Positions 43,455 to 51,392 of a DNA stretch of 64,000 nt are shown here, in pieces. Numbering within the stretch: position 1 is the first letter of the stretch; every line of letters starts with the position of its first letter. The DNA lies in contig DATIYI010000322.1 in assembly GCA_035517695.1 (NCBI GenBank), positions 24,259 to 88,258 of the forward strand, given 5' to 3'. The stretch comes from DATFVJ01 sp035517695. GTDB taxonomy: Bacteria; Actinomycetota; Actinomycetes; Streptosporangiales; Streptosporangiaceae. The translations under genes and the position numbers were made by a program. The notes beneath the pieces are model-generated. The model saw nothing but the letters and a program-made list of their open reading frames with translations. It was not told where the DNA came from and made no database searches.

Positions 43455-45281
43455 TCAGTGTGTACCCAGCTGGATGGCCTTGATCACCAGGAGCAGCACG
43501 GCGACCACGAGGTAGCCGCGGAGCGCAATCATGGCGAACCTGGTCCCAGGCGACCAGGTGACTGGCTTGAGCAGGGCGAGAGGCGGCATCCGCCAGCGCG
43601 CCCGCTCCTCGCGGCTGACCGGGGCCACCGTCGCGGGGCCGGCAATGCCGTGGCGGCCACGGAGGATCCGTAGCACGATCCCGGCTGCAACCAGGGCGGC
43701 CACCAGCACGCCGGCCAGCACTTCCGAGACCCTGGCGACGTTGAGGTGGGTGAACAGCGTGGTGGCCATCAGGATGAAGGACAGCATCAGCAGGGTGGCG
43801 ATGATCACGGTGGCGACGACGTTGAGCCAGCGGCGGTTGACCCATGGGCCGAGCACTTCGGGGTCATTGCACAGCAGCAGCAGAAACACGCTCGCGCTTG
43901 GTAGCAGCACCCCGGCGAGAGCCTGGACGGCAGTGGTGATCAGGCCCAGCGGCGCGCCGGGGACCAGTACCACGGCGGCAGCGAGCACAACCATCGCGGC
44001 GTAACTGAGGTAGAACGGCTTGGCGTCGCGGAAACTGCGGTGCAGTGAGTGCTTGAGGCCGAACACGTCGCCAAACGCGTAGCTGGTCGCGAGCGTGACT
44101 GCCGCGGCGCCGATGATGCTGGCGTCGAGCAGCACTATCGAGAACAGCGCGCCGAGCATGTAGCTTTTGTTGCCGAGCGCGTCGGCGACCCCGAGAGCAT
44201 CGGTGAAATGCCCGACCAGGGCGGTGCCACTCACGGCGTAGGTGGCGACGATCACGATCGCGCCCGCGCCGACGACCACCACAAGCGAGCCGAGCACCGT
44301 GTCCGCGCGCTCGTAGCCCATGAAACGCGGCGTGATCCGCTTGTCGATGACGTTGGACTGCTGGAAGAACAGCTGCCACGGGGCCACTGTTGTGCCCACG
44401 ATCGCGATGATGAGCAGGATCGCGTCCGAGCTGACGCCGCCCTGGATGCCGGGCACCACGGTGTGGTAAATGCTGGCGCCGTACGCCGGGTGCGACAGGA
44501 GCACCAGTGGGACCACTACCACGCTCGCGCCGATGAACAGCAGCACGGCCCGTTCCCAGCGCTGGAAGCTGCCGCTCGTGGTGATGAGCACAAGCACGGC
44601 GGCCGCGATAGGTACCGCGATGTATTTGCTGACGCCGAAGTATGCCAGGGCGAGGGATACCCCGATGAACTCGGTGATGATGGTGAGGAAGTTGAGCAGG
44701 AACAGGTCGCCGACGCTGAAGGCGCCCCAGAAGCGACCGAACCGCTCGATAATGAGACGGGCGTGCCCGACCCCGGTAACCGCCCCTAGTCTGACCACCA
44801 TTTCCTGGTTGACGATCAACACCGGCACCAGCAGCAGCAGCACCCACAGCAACGTGTAGCCATAGTTCTGGCCCGCCTGAGCGTAGGTGGATACCCCGCC
44901 CGCGTCGTTGTCGCCCACCATGACGATCAGCCCAGGGCCGACGATGGCAAGAAACGTCACGATGCGCCGCTTGAGCCCGTGCCGATGATCCTCTTCGCCC
45001 ACCCGGATCCGGCCGAGTGCCCCTTCGATGTCGCCGAGGTGCGCCTCGTCGAGCACCGCGCTCGGGGGCGCCAGGACCCGCTTAGGCGCCTCTGGACGGC
45101 TAGGTGCCTGCCGGGGGGCCTGGGCCACCGGCGCGCGCCGACTGCTTGACGTTTCCGGTCGGCCCGGTGTCTCCTGGCGATGATCAAGCTTTCCCGGGTC
45201 TAGCCGCCCGTCCATCCTCGGTGTCGGCGCCGTTGGCTGGGTTTCCTGATCCCTCTGCCCGGGCTCACGCGGCCCGGTCAT
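43455..45281 (-). CDS. NRAMP-related divalent metal transporter (NRMT-like), with cytoplasmic extension
   Basis: A 608-residue membrane transporter. About 90 N-terminal residues are Pro/Arg-rich and cytosolic; then come eleven or so LeuT-fold helices. In helix 1 the canonical NRAMP DPGN is replaced by MVGDNDAGGVSTYAQAG, and helix 6 has TVAPWQLFFQQSNVI instead of the Met-Pro-His type motif. Both deviations fit NRAMP-related magnesium transporters rather than Mn/Fe-selective MntH. The start overlaps the stop of the upstream MgtE_N-CBS gene by 4 bases, so the pair is coupled. Substrate (Mg2+ or another divalent) is inferred from motif and partner. Confidence 0.85.
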   Translation of the reverse strand: MTGPREPGQRDQETQPTAPTPRMDGRLDPGKLDHRQETPGRPETSSSRRAPVAQAPRQAPSRPEAPKRVLAPPSAVLDEAHLGDIEGALGRIRVGEEDHRHGLKRRIVTFLAIVGPGLIVMVGDNDAGGVSTYAQAGQNYGYTLLWVLLLLVPVLIVNQEMVVRLGAVTGVGHARLIIERFGRFWGAFSVGDLFLLNFLTIITEFIGVSLALAYFGVSKYIAVPIAAAVLVLITTSGSFQRWERAVLLFIGASVVVVPLVLLSHPAYGASIYHTVVPGIQGGVSSDAILLIIAIVGTTVAPWQLFFQQSNVIDKRITPRFMGYERADTVLGSLVVVVGAGAIVIVATYAVSGTALVGHFTDALGVADALGNKSYMLGALFSIVLLDASIIGAAAVTLATSYAFGDVFGLKHSLHRSFRDAKPFYLSYAAMVVLAAAVVLVPGAPLGLITTAVQALAGVLLPSASVFLLLLCNDPEVLGPWVNRRWLNVVATVIIATLLMLSFILMATTLFTHLNVARVSEVLAGVLVAALVAAGIVLRILRGRHGIAGPATVAPVSREERARWRMPPLALLKPVTWSPGTRFAMIALRGYLVVAVLLLVIKAIQLGTH

Positions 45282-46705
45282 GTGCCCTCCCGACGCGGCG
45301 GGCCGGGCGGGCCCTGCTCTCCGGGCCCAGTGCCGCCGGGCTGGCCAGGTCTTGACTCGTCCTCCTCATCGGCGTTGCCGCCCCGGTGCGCATCGGGCGG
45401 CATGGCCGCCTCACGGCGCCGCCAGTCCTCCGGCAGGGTGACCTCGAGCACGTCGTCCACGGTGATCAAGCCGAGCATCGTGCATTCGTCGTCCACGACG
45501 GGGATGGTGATCAGGTTGTAGTCGGTCATCAGGACAGCGACGTCCATGACATCGGTGTCCGGCCCCACCCGGACCGGATCGGCATCGCTGACGTCGATCA
45601 ACTTTGCGGCCGGATCGGACTGCAGCAGTGTCACCAACCGGGCCACACCGTGCAGGTGGCCAGCCTTGTCCACCGCGTGCACACTGGTCAGCGCCTCCGG
45701 CTGCAGGTTGCCCGACAGGCCGACAGCGTCAAGCGCATCGCGGACGGTGACCTTGCGCGACATGGCGAGGAAGTCGACTCCCATCAGGCCGCCTGCGCTC
45801 GTCGGGTTGAAGCCCATCAGCGTCATCACCTTGGTGCGCTGGCCGGCCGGGAGCAGGTCAAGCACGGGCTGGCGGCGGCGCTGTGGCAATTCGGCGACCG
45901 TGTCGGCGGCGTCGTCCGCCCGCATCCGGGCGAGCACGGCAGCGATCTCGGCGTCCGTCCGCGCGCCGAGCAGGCGCGAGGCGAGTTCCTCATCAAGTTC
46001 CTCGAACACGTCCGCCTCGAGTTCGGGATCGGCGTGCACTTGGCCGAGGATCTCGAACTCCTCCTCCTTCGAGGCATCCTCGAGCAGATCGGCGATCTGC
46101 GCGGGCTTGAGCCTGCGGATCCGGGCGAACGGCCCACGCAGCACCGCGCTGCTCTTGTGGCCGATGAGCGCCTCGAATTCCCGCCAGTCCTTGGCTTCGT
46201 GCGCCTGGTGGTTGCGACCAAGGAATCCGAGCAGCCGTGGTGGCCGCCGCCGAGTATCCGCCCCGGCGAGTACCCAGCTGCCGTCCACCCGGGCCAGTTG
46301 GAGATCGTCCGCGCGTACCAGGCGCGCACGGCCCACGTCGATCAGCCGGTGCCCGAGTACGTCCGCGCGCAGCAGCACCTCACCCTCGCGCCTTTCGAAC
46401 CTGCGCAGGTCCAGCTTGGCGCTCGTCAGCTTGAGTATCTCGCCGTCGAATGAGCTGGTCTGCTCGATCGGCACGAAGACCCGCCGCCCGCCGACGGCCG
46501 CGACCAGGCCGGTGACCAGCGGGTAGTCCGCGCCCCGCAGTCGTACGATGACGTCGGACAGCCGCCCGAGCGACTGGCCGCTGCGGTCAGCGATCTGACG
46601 GCCGAGTAGCGCGGACAGATAAGCGCTGCGCGTCGTCGTAGCTTCGGCGGCACCCGGACTACTTGGACTGTCGGGCGCCGGCGCCGCGGGCGGTGTCGTC
46701 GTCAT
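45278..46705 (-). CDS. Soluble PRC-barrel–MgtE_N–CBS domain protein, probable metal sensor for the coupled transporter
   Basis: A 475-residue protein without membrane helices. In order: a PRC-barrel-like domain (~25-95; LSALLGRQIADRSGQSLGRL), a second barrel-like segment, MgtE N-terminal helical domain (~190-300; LKPAQIADLLEDASKEEEFE, DDAADTVAELPQRRRQPVLD, GLMGVDFLAM) and paired CBS domains (~315-440; VHAVDKAGHLHGVARLVTLL, MTDYNLITIPVVDDECTMLG, ITVDDVLEVTLPEDW). In MgtE these cytosolic modules close the channel when Mg2+ is high; here they stand alone and are translationally coupled to the NRAMP-related transporter. A gating or sensing role for that transporter is the natural inference. Confidence 0.85.
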   Translation of the reverse strand: MTTTPPAAPAPDSPSSPGAAEATTTRSAYLSALLGRQIADRSGQSLGRLSDVIVRLRGADYPLVTGLVAAVGGRRVFVPIEQTSSFDGEILKLTSAKLDLRRFERREGEVLLRADVLGHRLIDVGRARLVRADDLQLARVDGSWVLAGADTRRRPPRLLGFLGRNHQAHEAKDWREFEALIGHKSSAVLRGPFARIRRLKPAQIADLLEDASKEEEFEILGQVHADPELEADVFEELDEELASRLLGARTDAEIAAVLARMRADDAADTVAELPQRRRQPVLDLLPAGQRTKVMTLMGFNPTSAGGLMGVDFLAMSRKVTVRDALDAVGLSGNLQPEALTSVHAVDKAGHLHGVARLVTLLQSDPAAKLIDVSDADPVRVGPDTDVMDVAVLMTDYNLITIPVVDDECTMLGLITVDDVLEVTLPEDWRRREAAMPPDAHRGGNADEEDESRPGQPGGTGPGEQGPPGPPRREGT

Positions 46706-47047
46706 GCCGTGCCTCCACCTCGGATGGGTGAGCCTGCCTGGGCAGGCTACTTACCGGCTCACTTGCACCGGTTACACCAGTACCAGAGAACCGGACCGGA
46801 GTGCGCGACGGCAAGGCGGCAGTCATGGCGGGCGAGATTCCGCAGCGAGGTCGCTCCCGCCGCCGCGGCTGTTGCGCGGTCCGCCACCGCGAGTAGGGCC
46901 AGGGTGTCACCCCTCAGTGCCTGCAATGGGCCCATGTACCCAGATGCAAGACTTTAAGCGGGAAATTGGCAGTAAACGGCGGTCGTAACCGGTTTTTCCT
47001 GCACTGTTAACGCGCCGGTCTCAGCAGGTTTGCGGATGTCGGGGCTT
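46706..47047. other. Leader of the MgtE_N-CBS gene and 3' flank of the MFS gene
   Basis: No gene seen. The left part is the upstream region of the MgtE_N-CBS gene with an 18-bp palindrome (46731-46748). The stretch 46950-47010 is relatively AT-rich (actttaagcggg, aaattggcag) and may contain its promoter. No riboswitch could be identified by eye. Confidence 0.45.
46731..46748. promoter_or_regulatory. Palindrome upstream of the metal transport operon
   Basis: AGCCTGCC-TG-GGCAGGCT: two perfect 8-bp arms around a 2-bp centre, 26 bases before the ATG of the MgtE_N-CBS gene. Position and symmetry suggest an operator for a dimeric repressor; the regulator is unknown. Confidence 0.5.
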
Positions 47048-48640
47048 TCAGGCGGTCAGTTCCGGGGCCCGTGTTTGTTCCGGGGTAGCTTCTGGGGCGC
47101 GGCCGCGCAGCGGCACCTCCCGGATGAACCAGCCGATCACGAACACGATCGCCGAGAAAGGCACGGCCCACAGGAAGACATAGTGGACGGCGTGCGAGGT
47201 CGCGAAGAAGACGGCGTCGCGTACTACTGCCGGCAGATGTGTGATCACCGTTGGGTCGAACTGGCCGCCACTGGTCTTCAGGTGCATTCCAGGCGCGCGG
47301 GTGCGCAGTGCCTCCTGCAGCTGGCTGGCGAAGATCGCGCCGAACAGGGACACGCCGAACGAGCCGCCGATCTGCTGGAAGAACGTCCGCGAACTGCTCG
47401 CCACGCCCATGTCGCCCGGCTCGACGCTGTTCTGCGCGATGGTGGTGGTGATCTGCATGAGGAAGCCCATGCCGATGCCGAGCACGGCCATGTAGATGCC
47501 GGAGGTGACCCGGCTGGTGCCCACCCCGAGCATGGATAGCAGGTACATGCCAGCCGCCATGGCGGCACCACCGATGATGGGGAACGCCTTGTACCTGCCG
47601 CTCCGGGTCATCACCTGGCCGGCCATCAGCGAGGTCACCATCGCCCCTGCCATCATCGGCAGCAGCAGCAGGCCACTGACCGTCGCCGACGCGCCCTGAA
47701 CGGTCTGCTGGTAGAGCGGCAGGAAGGTGATCGCCCCGAACATCGCGAACCCGGTCAGGAAGATCATGACAGAGACGATCGAGAAGTTGGGATTGCGGAA
47801 CAGCCGCAGTGGGAGGATCGGTTCTATCGCCCGCGTCTCGACCCAGATGAACGCGGCCGTGGCCAGCACCCCCAGCACGGCGAGCCACGTGATCTGCGGC
47901 GAGGACCAGCGGTACTGCGTGCCGCCCCAACTTGCGAGCAGGACGAGCGCGGTGGCCGCCACGGCGAGCAGCGCTGCGCCCAGGTAGTCGATCTTGTGGC
48001 TGATCCGTTTGCGCGGCGTGTGCATGACAATGGCCAGGTAGATGAGGGCGGCCCCGCCGACAGGCACGTTGATGTAGAAGATCCAGCGCCAGGAGAAGTT
48101 GTCCGTGATGGTGCCGCCGACCAGCGGTCCGGCGATCATGGCCAGCATCATCACCGCCATCATGTAACCCATGTACTGGCCGCGTTCACGCGGCGGCACC
48201 AGGTCGCCGATGGTCGCAATCACCCCGACCATCAGCCCACCGGCACCGAGGCCCTGGATGGCGCGGAAAGAGATGAGTTCGGCCATGGAATGCGACTGGC
48301 CGGCCAGTATCGAGCCCACCAGGAAGATCACGATCGCGGCGATGAGGAACTTCTTACGCCCGTACAGGTCGCCGAGCTTGCCGTAGAGCGGCGTTGTGAT
48401 CGTCGCCGCGAGCACGTACGCGGTGACGACCCAGGACAGGTGCGCTACACCGCCGAGGTCGCCAACGATTCGCGGCAGCGCGGTACCCACGATCAACTGG
48501 TCGAGCATGGCAAGCACCATCGCCAGCATCAGTGCGGGCAGGACAAGGAGAATCTCCCTACGCGACGCCTGACCGCCGTTCGCCGTGCTGCCGTTGACTG
48601 CGCCATTCACCGGGCCGTCCGCTGCGCCCTTCACGATCAC
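47048..48640 (-). CDS. MFS drug efflux transporter, DHA2 (EmrB/QacA) 14-helix type
   Basis: A ~530-residue proton-coupled exporter. Motif A GKLGDLYGRKKF lies between helices 2 and 3; DHA2 helix-1 features (LAMLDQLIVGTALPRI) and RAIQGLGAGGLMVG are clear, and about 14 membrane helices are predicted, ending in a short hydrophilic tail. The GTG at 48640 is preserved as start because AGGGAG precedes it; a GTG at 48694 would touch the operator. The divergent TetR gene with a palindrome in the shared promoter region indicates ligand-induced expression of the pump. Confidence 0.92.
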   Translation of the reverse strand: MIVKGAADGPVNGAVNGSTANGGQASRREILLVLPALMLAMVLAMLDQLIVGTALPRIVGDLGGVAHLSWVVTAYVLAATITTPLYGKLGDLYGRKKFLIAAIVIFLVGSILAGQSHSMAELISFRAIQGLGAGGLMVGVIATIGDLVPPRERGQYMGYMMAVMMLAMIAGPLVGGTITDNFSWRWIFYINVPVGGAALIYLAIVMHTPRKRISHKIDYLGAALLAVAATALVLLASWGGTQYRWSSPQITWLAVLGVLATAAFIWVETRAIEPILPLRLFRNPNFSIVSVMIFLTGFAMFGAITFLPLYQQTVQGASATVSGLLLLPMMAGAMVTSLMAGQVMTRSGRYKAFPIIGGAAMAAGMYLLSMLGVGTSRVTSGIYMAVLGIGMGFLMQITTTIAQNSVEPGDMGVASSSRTFFQQIGGSFGVSLFGAIFASQLQEALRTRAPGMHLKTSGGQFDPTVITHLPAVVRDAVFFATSHAVHYVFLWAVPFSAIVFVIGWFIREVPLRGRAPEATPEQTRAPELTA

Positions 48641-48697
48641 GGTGAGCTCCCTGCTGCTACAGGCCGGCCTGTGCGCGGTGGCCTGTTTGTCCACTTA

Positions 48698-48713
48698 CTT
48701 GCCGTACGGTAAG
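48698..48713. promoter_or_regulatory. TetR-type operator between the MFS and tetR genes
   Basis: CTTGCCGTACGGTAAG, a 16-bp palindrome with 14 matching positions. On the minus strand it overlaps a possible -10 (TACCGT) placed 18 bp from a TTGACG -35 at 48735-48730, so binding would block the MFS promoter. Confidence 0.65.
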
Positions 48714-48845
48714 CTACTCGCCAGATAGCCGTCAAGTTGAAATCGGGCCGCGAAACACAGCGGCCGCAGGCGGAACGCAGCGCCGAACGCAGCGCGGATC
48801 ACACCGCGGAAGCGCAGCGCCGACTACAGCGGAGCTCGAAGACCC

Positions 48846-49439
48846 ATGGCTGAGGACAGACACGGTACCCGTAGCCGGATCCAGGCGGTGGCCCTGGACC
48901 TGTTCGCTGAGCGGGGGTACGACAAGACCTCGCTCCGCGAGATCGCCGAGCGGCTCGGCGTCACCAAGGCCGCGCTCTACTACCACTTCAAGTCGAAGGA
49001 AGACATCGTCCGCTGCCTTTTCGATGACTACGCCCGCGATGTCGACGAACTGATCGCTTGGGGCAGCGACCAGCCACGGACGGCGCAGACGCGGCGCGGC
49101 CTGCTCGATCGCTACATCGACATCGTCGTGCGGCGGGCCGGCGTCTTCCGGTTTCTCGAGACCAACAAGGCGGCGATGCAGAACCTCGAGTCCGATGGCG
49201 CAACGGAATTGTTCCGTGCGCGGATGCGCGCACTTATCGGGCTCATCGAGGTTCCCGGCGCATCACTGCCGGAGCGGATGCGGGCCAGCCTGGCGTTCAC
49301 GGCGGTGCACGTGGGCTGGCTGTTCTTTCAGGACGAACCGGTCAGCAAGGGCGAACTTCGCGCCGTCGTGTACGACATCGCCTGTGACCTGGCGGTGCCG
49401 CCGAGCGAAGCCCTCGAAGCTGAGCTCACCACGTCCTGA
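48846..49439 (+). CDS. TetR/AcrR family repressor of the adjacent MFS pump
   Basis: A 197-residue TetR regulator: HTH at residues ~10-55 (TRSRIQAVALDLFAERGYDK, then SLREIAERLGVTKAALYYHF, KSKEDIV), then a helical ligand domain containing FRFLETNKAAMQNLE and LAFTAVHVGWLFFQ. Divergent from the MFS gene, with a palindromic operator 130 bp upstream, a standard repressor-pump arrangement. The start ATG is at 48846. Ligand unknown. Confidence 0.92.
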   Translation: MAEDRHGTRSRIQAVALDLFAERGYDKTSLREIAERLGVTKAALYYHFKSKEDIVRCLFDDYARDVDELIAWGSDQPRTAQTRRGLLDRYIDIVVRRAGVFRFLETNKAAMQNLESDGATELFRARMRALIGLIEVPGASLPERMRASLAFTAVHVGWLFFQDEPVSKGELRAVVYDIACDLAVPPSEALEAELTTS

Positions 49440-49482
49440 CCGGGTGCGCGACCTCGGCCTGGCAAACGGCCAGGCGGGTCCG

Positions 49483-50841
49483 CTAGGCGGGTTTGGCCGC
49501 CGGGGGTTTGGCTTCCGCGGGTGGCCTGCCGATGAGCTCGATGAGACCGAGCACCACGAGCAGCAATACGACGATCACTATCACGACCGGGGCGCTGGTG
49601 GGGACAGAGAAGACGAAGATAAGCGCGGCCAGCGCGACCGCCCCAATGCGGAGCGCCTGCCGGTGCGCGTAGGTCCAGGTGCCGACGGGGCCGGTCCGCA
49701 GGCCGTGCGATTCGCCGCCGCGCCGGACCCACCCCAGACCTGATCCGAACGCCGACCGGGTGCGGACAGCCGTGACGGAAGGGCCGGTGATGAACGCGGC
49801 GGCGGCCACCACGAGACCGACCACGAGGAAGGTGCGCAGCGCGGTCTTGATGAACCGCACCAGGATGTCGAACGCGGCGGCGGCCGCGTCGCCGGGCAGC
49901 ACGCTGCTCGGCACGGTGTTCAGGTACATGCCGCGTGCGATCAGCAAGCCGGCGCCGAGCACCAGCATCGACGCCGCGAACCCAAGGCCAGCGCCGATCA
50001 GCGCTCTGCGGTGGCCCCGGGCGATGTACACGCCGAGGCCGAGGAGCAGGAGCGTCATGATCGGAAGCACGATCTTCAGGTCGTTGATGAGCCGGTACGC
50101 GGTCTGCGCCCGCACCAGGTCCTTGGACGGGAATAGCGCGAACGTGGGGTTAATGGCGGGAAGCTTGTTCACGATGGTCAGCCCGCGCGCCACGAGGTCC
50201 TGTTTGGCGATGTTGATGAAGGGCGCTAGGCCTATGGTGACCTGGCCATTGCTGACAGTGATGGAACCACCACCGCGGCCTGACAGAGCTTTCACCAGTT
50301 CCTGATGCGCCACCTGATTCACCTGCACCCATGCGTTCGCCATCCGCGGGCCGGTGATGATCCGGGCGACCTGACTGTGAACGAATCCGGTCACAGCGCT
50401 GGTCAGCGAGCCGGAGAAGCCCTGCAGCAGGGTGGCGACGCGGGGCAGGCCCTTCTGGTTGAGCAGGGTCGACGCCTGGCTGGTGAGACCCGGCACGTTG
50501 ATCTGCGCCACGATCCCGTTTGTGATCTTGTCGGTTAGCGCGTTCTGGATGGCCGGATCTTTGATCAGCGGCGTGACGTTGGCCACGTACCTGTTCGTGT
50601 CGGAAACCTGGTTAGCCGTCCACACCGCGAGGATGGAGATGGGTGCGAGCACGCAGCCGAGGATGATCAGCAGCGTGGCGACCGGGGTGCGCCAGCTGAT
50701 CCGGTGCCTGGCAGGCTTGGCGGGCCTGCTGCGCAGTTCCGCGACCTCGGCTCGTAGCGCCTCTAGTTCCGCGCGCTCGTCTGGAGAAAAAGCTGCCGCA
50801 TCCGCGCCCCGCGGGCCAGTGGCGCCATCGTGCTCGGACAT
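49483..50841 (-). CDS. Actinobacterial integral membrane protein of unknown function
   Basis: Not assigned to a function. The 452-residue protein has a charged N-terminus with a short coiled coil (ERAELEALRAEVAELRS), a first membrane helix (~52-75), a large extracytoplasmic region (~80-255) with NRYVANVTPLIKDPAIQNAL and helical segments, then about five more membrane helices in two groups (~260-360 and ~400-440). Similar proteins occur widely in actinomycetes without known roles. It is convergent with the TetR gene and 46 bases upstream of the DUF6458 gene on the same strand. Confidence 0.8.
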   Translation of the reverse strand: MSEHDGATGPRGADAAAFSPDERAELEALRAEVAELRSRPAKPARHRISWRTPVATLLIILGCVLAPISILAVWTANQVSDTNRYVANVTPLIKDPAIQNALTDKITNGIVAQINVPGLTSQASTLLNQKGLPRVATLLQGFSGSLTSAVTGFVHSQVARIITGPRMANAWVQVNQVAHQELVKALSGRGGGSITVSNGQVTIGLAPFINIAKQDLVARGLTIVNKLPAINPTFALFPSKDLVRAQTAYRLINDLKIVLPIMTLLLLGLGVYIARGHRRALIGAGLGFAASMLVLGAGLLIARGMYLNTVPSSVLPGDAAAAAFDILVRFIKTALRTFLVVGLVVAAAAFITGPSVTAVRTRSAFGSGLGWVRRGGESHGLRTGPVGTWTYAHRQALRIGAVALAALIFVFSVPTSAPVVIVIVVLLLVVLGLIELIGRPPAEAKPPAAKPA

Positions 50842-50887
50842 TGGTTAACTCCTTCCCCGAAGGAAATGCCACTTCCAGGCTGGTCGG

Positions 50888-51112
50888 TCACTGTGGCGGC
50901 TCGATGTAACGTCGCTGCTCGTATACCTCCGCCGCCGTCCGGTTCCTGCGACGCGTGATCGCGACCACAATCGAGGCGAGCAGGCCGACGCCGCCGCCGA
51001 TCATTAAGATCACACCAATCGTCTGCAGGTTGACGTTCTGAGGCGACCAGGTGACCGCGAACCGCAGAATCGCGCCGATAAGGATGAGCACGACGCTGGC
51101 GCCAATACTCAC
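50888..51112 (-). CDS. DUF6458 family small membrane protein
   Basis: A ~74-residue protein with two membrane helices (SIGASVVLILIGAILRFAV and TIGVILMIGGGVGLLASIVV) and a basic C-terminus (RRRNRTAAEVYEQRRYIE). The sequence is characteristic of DUF6458, common in actinobacteria. GTG 51112 is preferred because GGGAGG is six bases upstream; the frame extends to 51139. Function unknown. Confidence 0.85.
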   Translation of the reverse strand: MSIGASVVLILIGAILRFAVTWSPQNVNLQTIGVILMIGGGVGLLASIVVAITRRRNRTAAEVYEQRRYIEPPQ

Positions 51113-51392
51113 GGCAGGCCTCCCTTCACCGCCATCCACGTTCTCCTGAGCGCCCCGCGATCACCTCCCCCCAGGCGGGTGAACCGGCGCCGCCAAGGGT
51201 GCTAACCGCCGTTGGCAGGCTGCCGGACGGCCGCGGCGGCCGGCGCGGCATTCACCCGGAATGGGTGGTGCCCACGGGCAGGTGAGCTTGGGCAGCCCAG
51301 CCCAGGTCCCAGGTGGCCCACATGTCTCAGAGGCCACTCAATTGCCTCTGGTGGATCTAACGACTCTGGCGCCTCTGGTAGCTCCCGCCAGC

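Noticed and set aside
46706..47047. Mg2+-sensing M-box riboswitch upstream of the MgtE_N-CBS gene
   Set aside because: No recognisable conserved M-box core could be found by eye; only the simple palindrome is supported.
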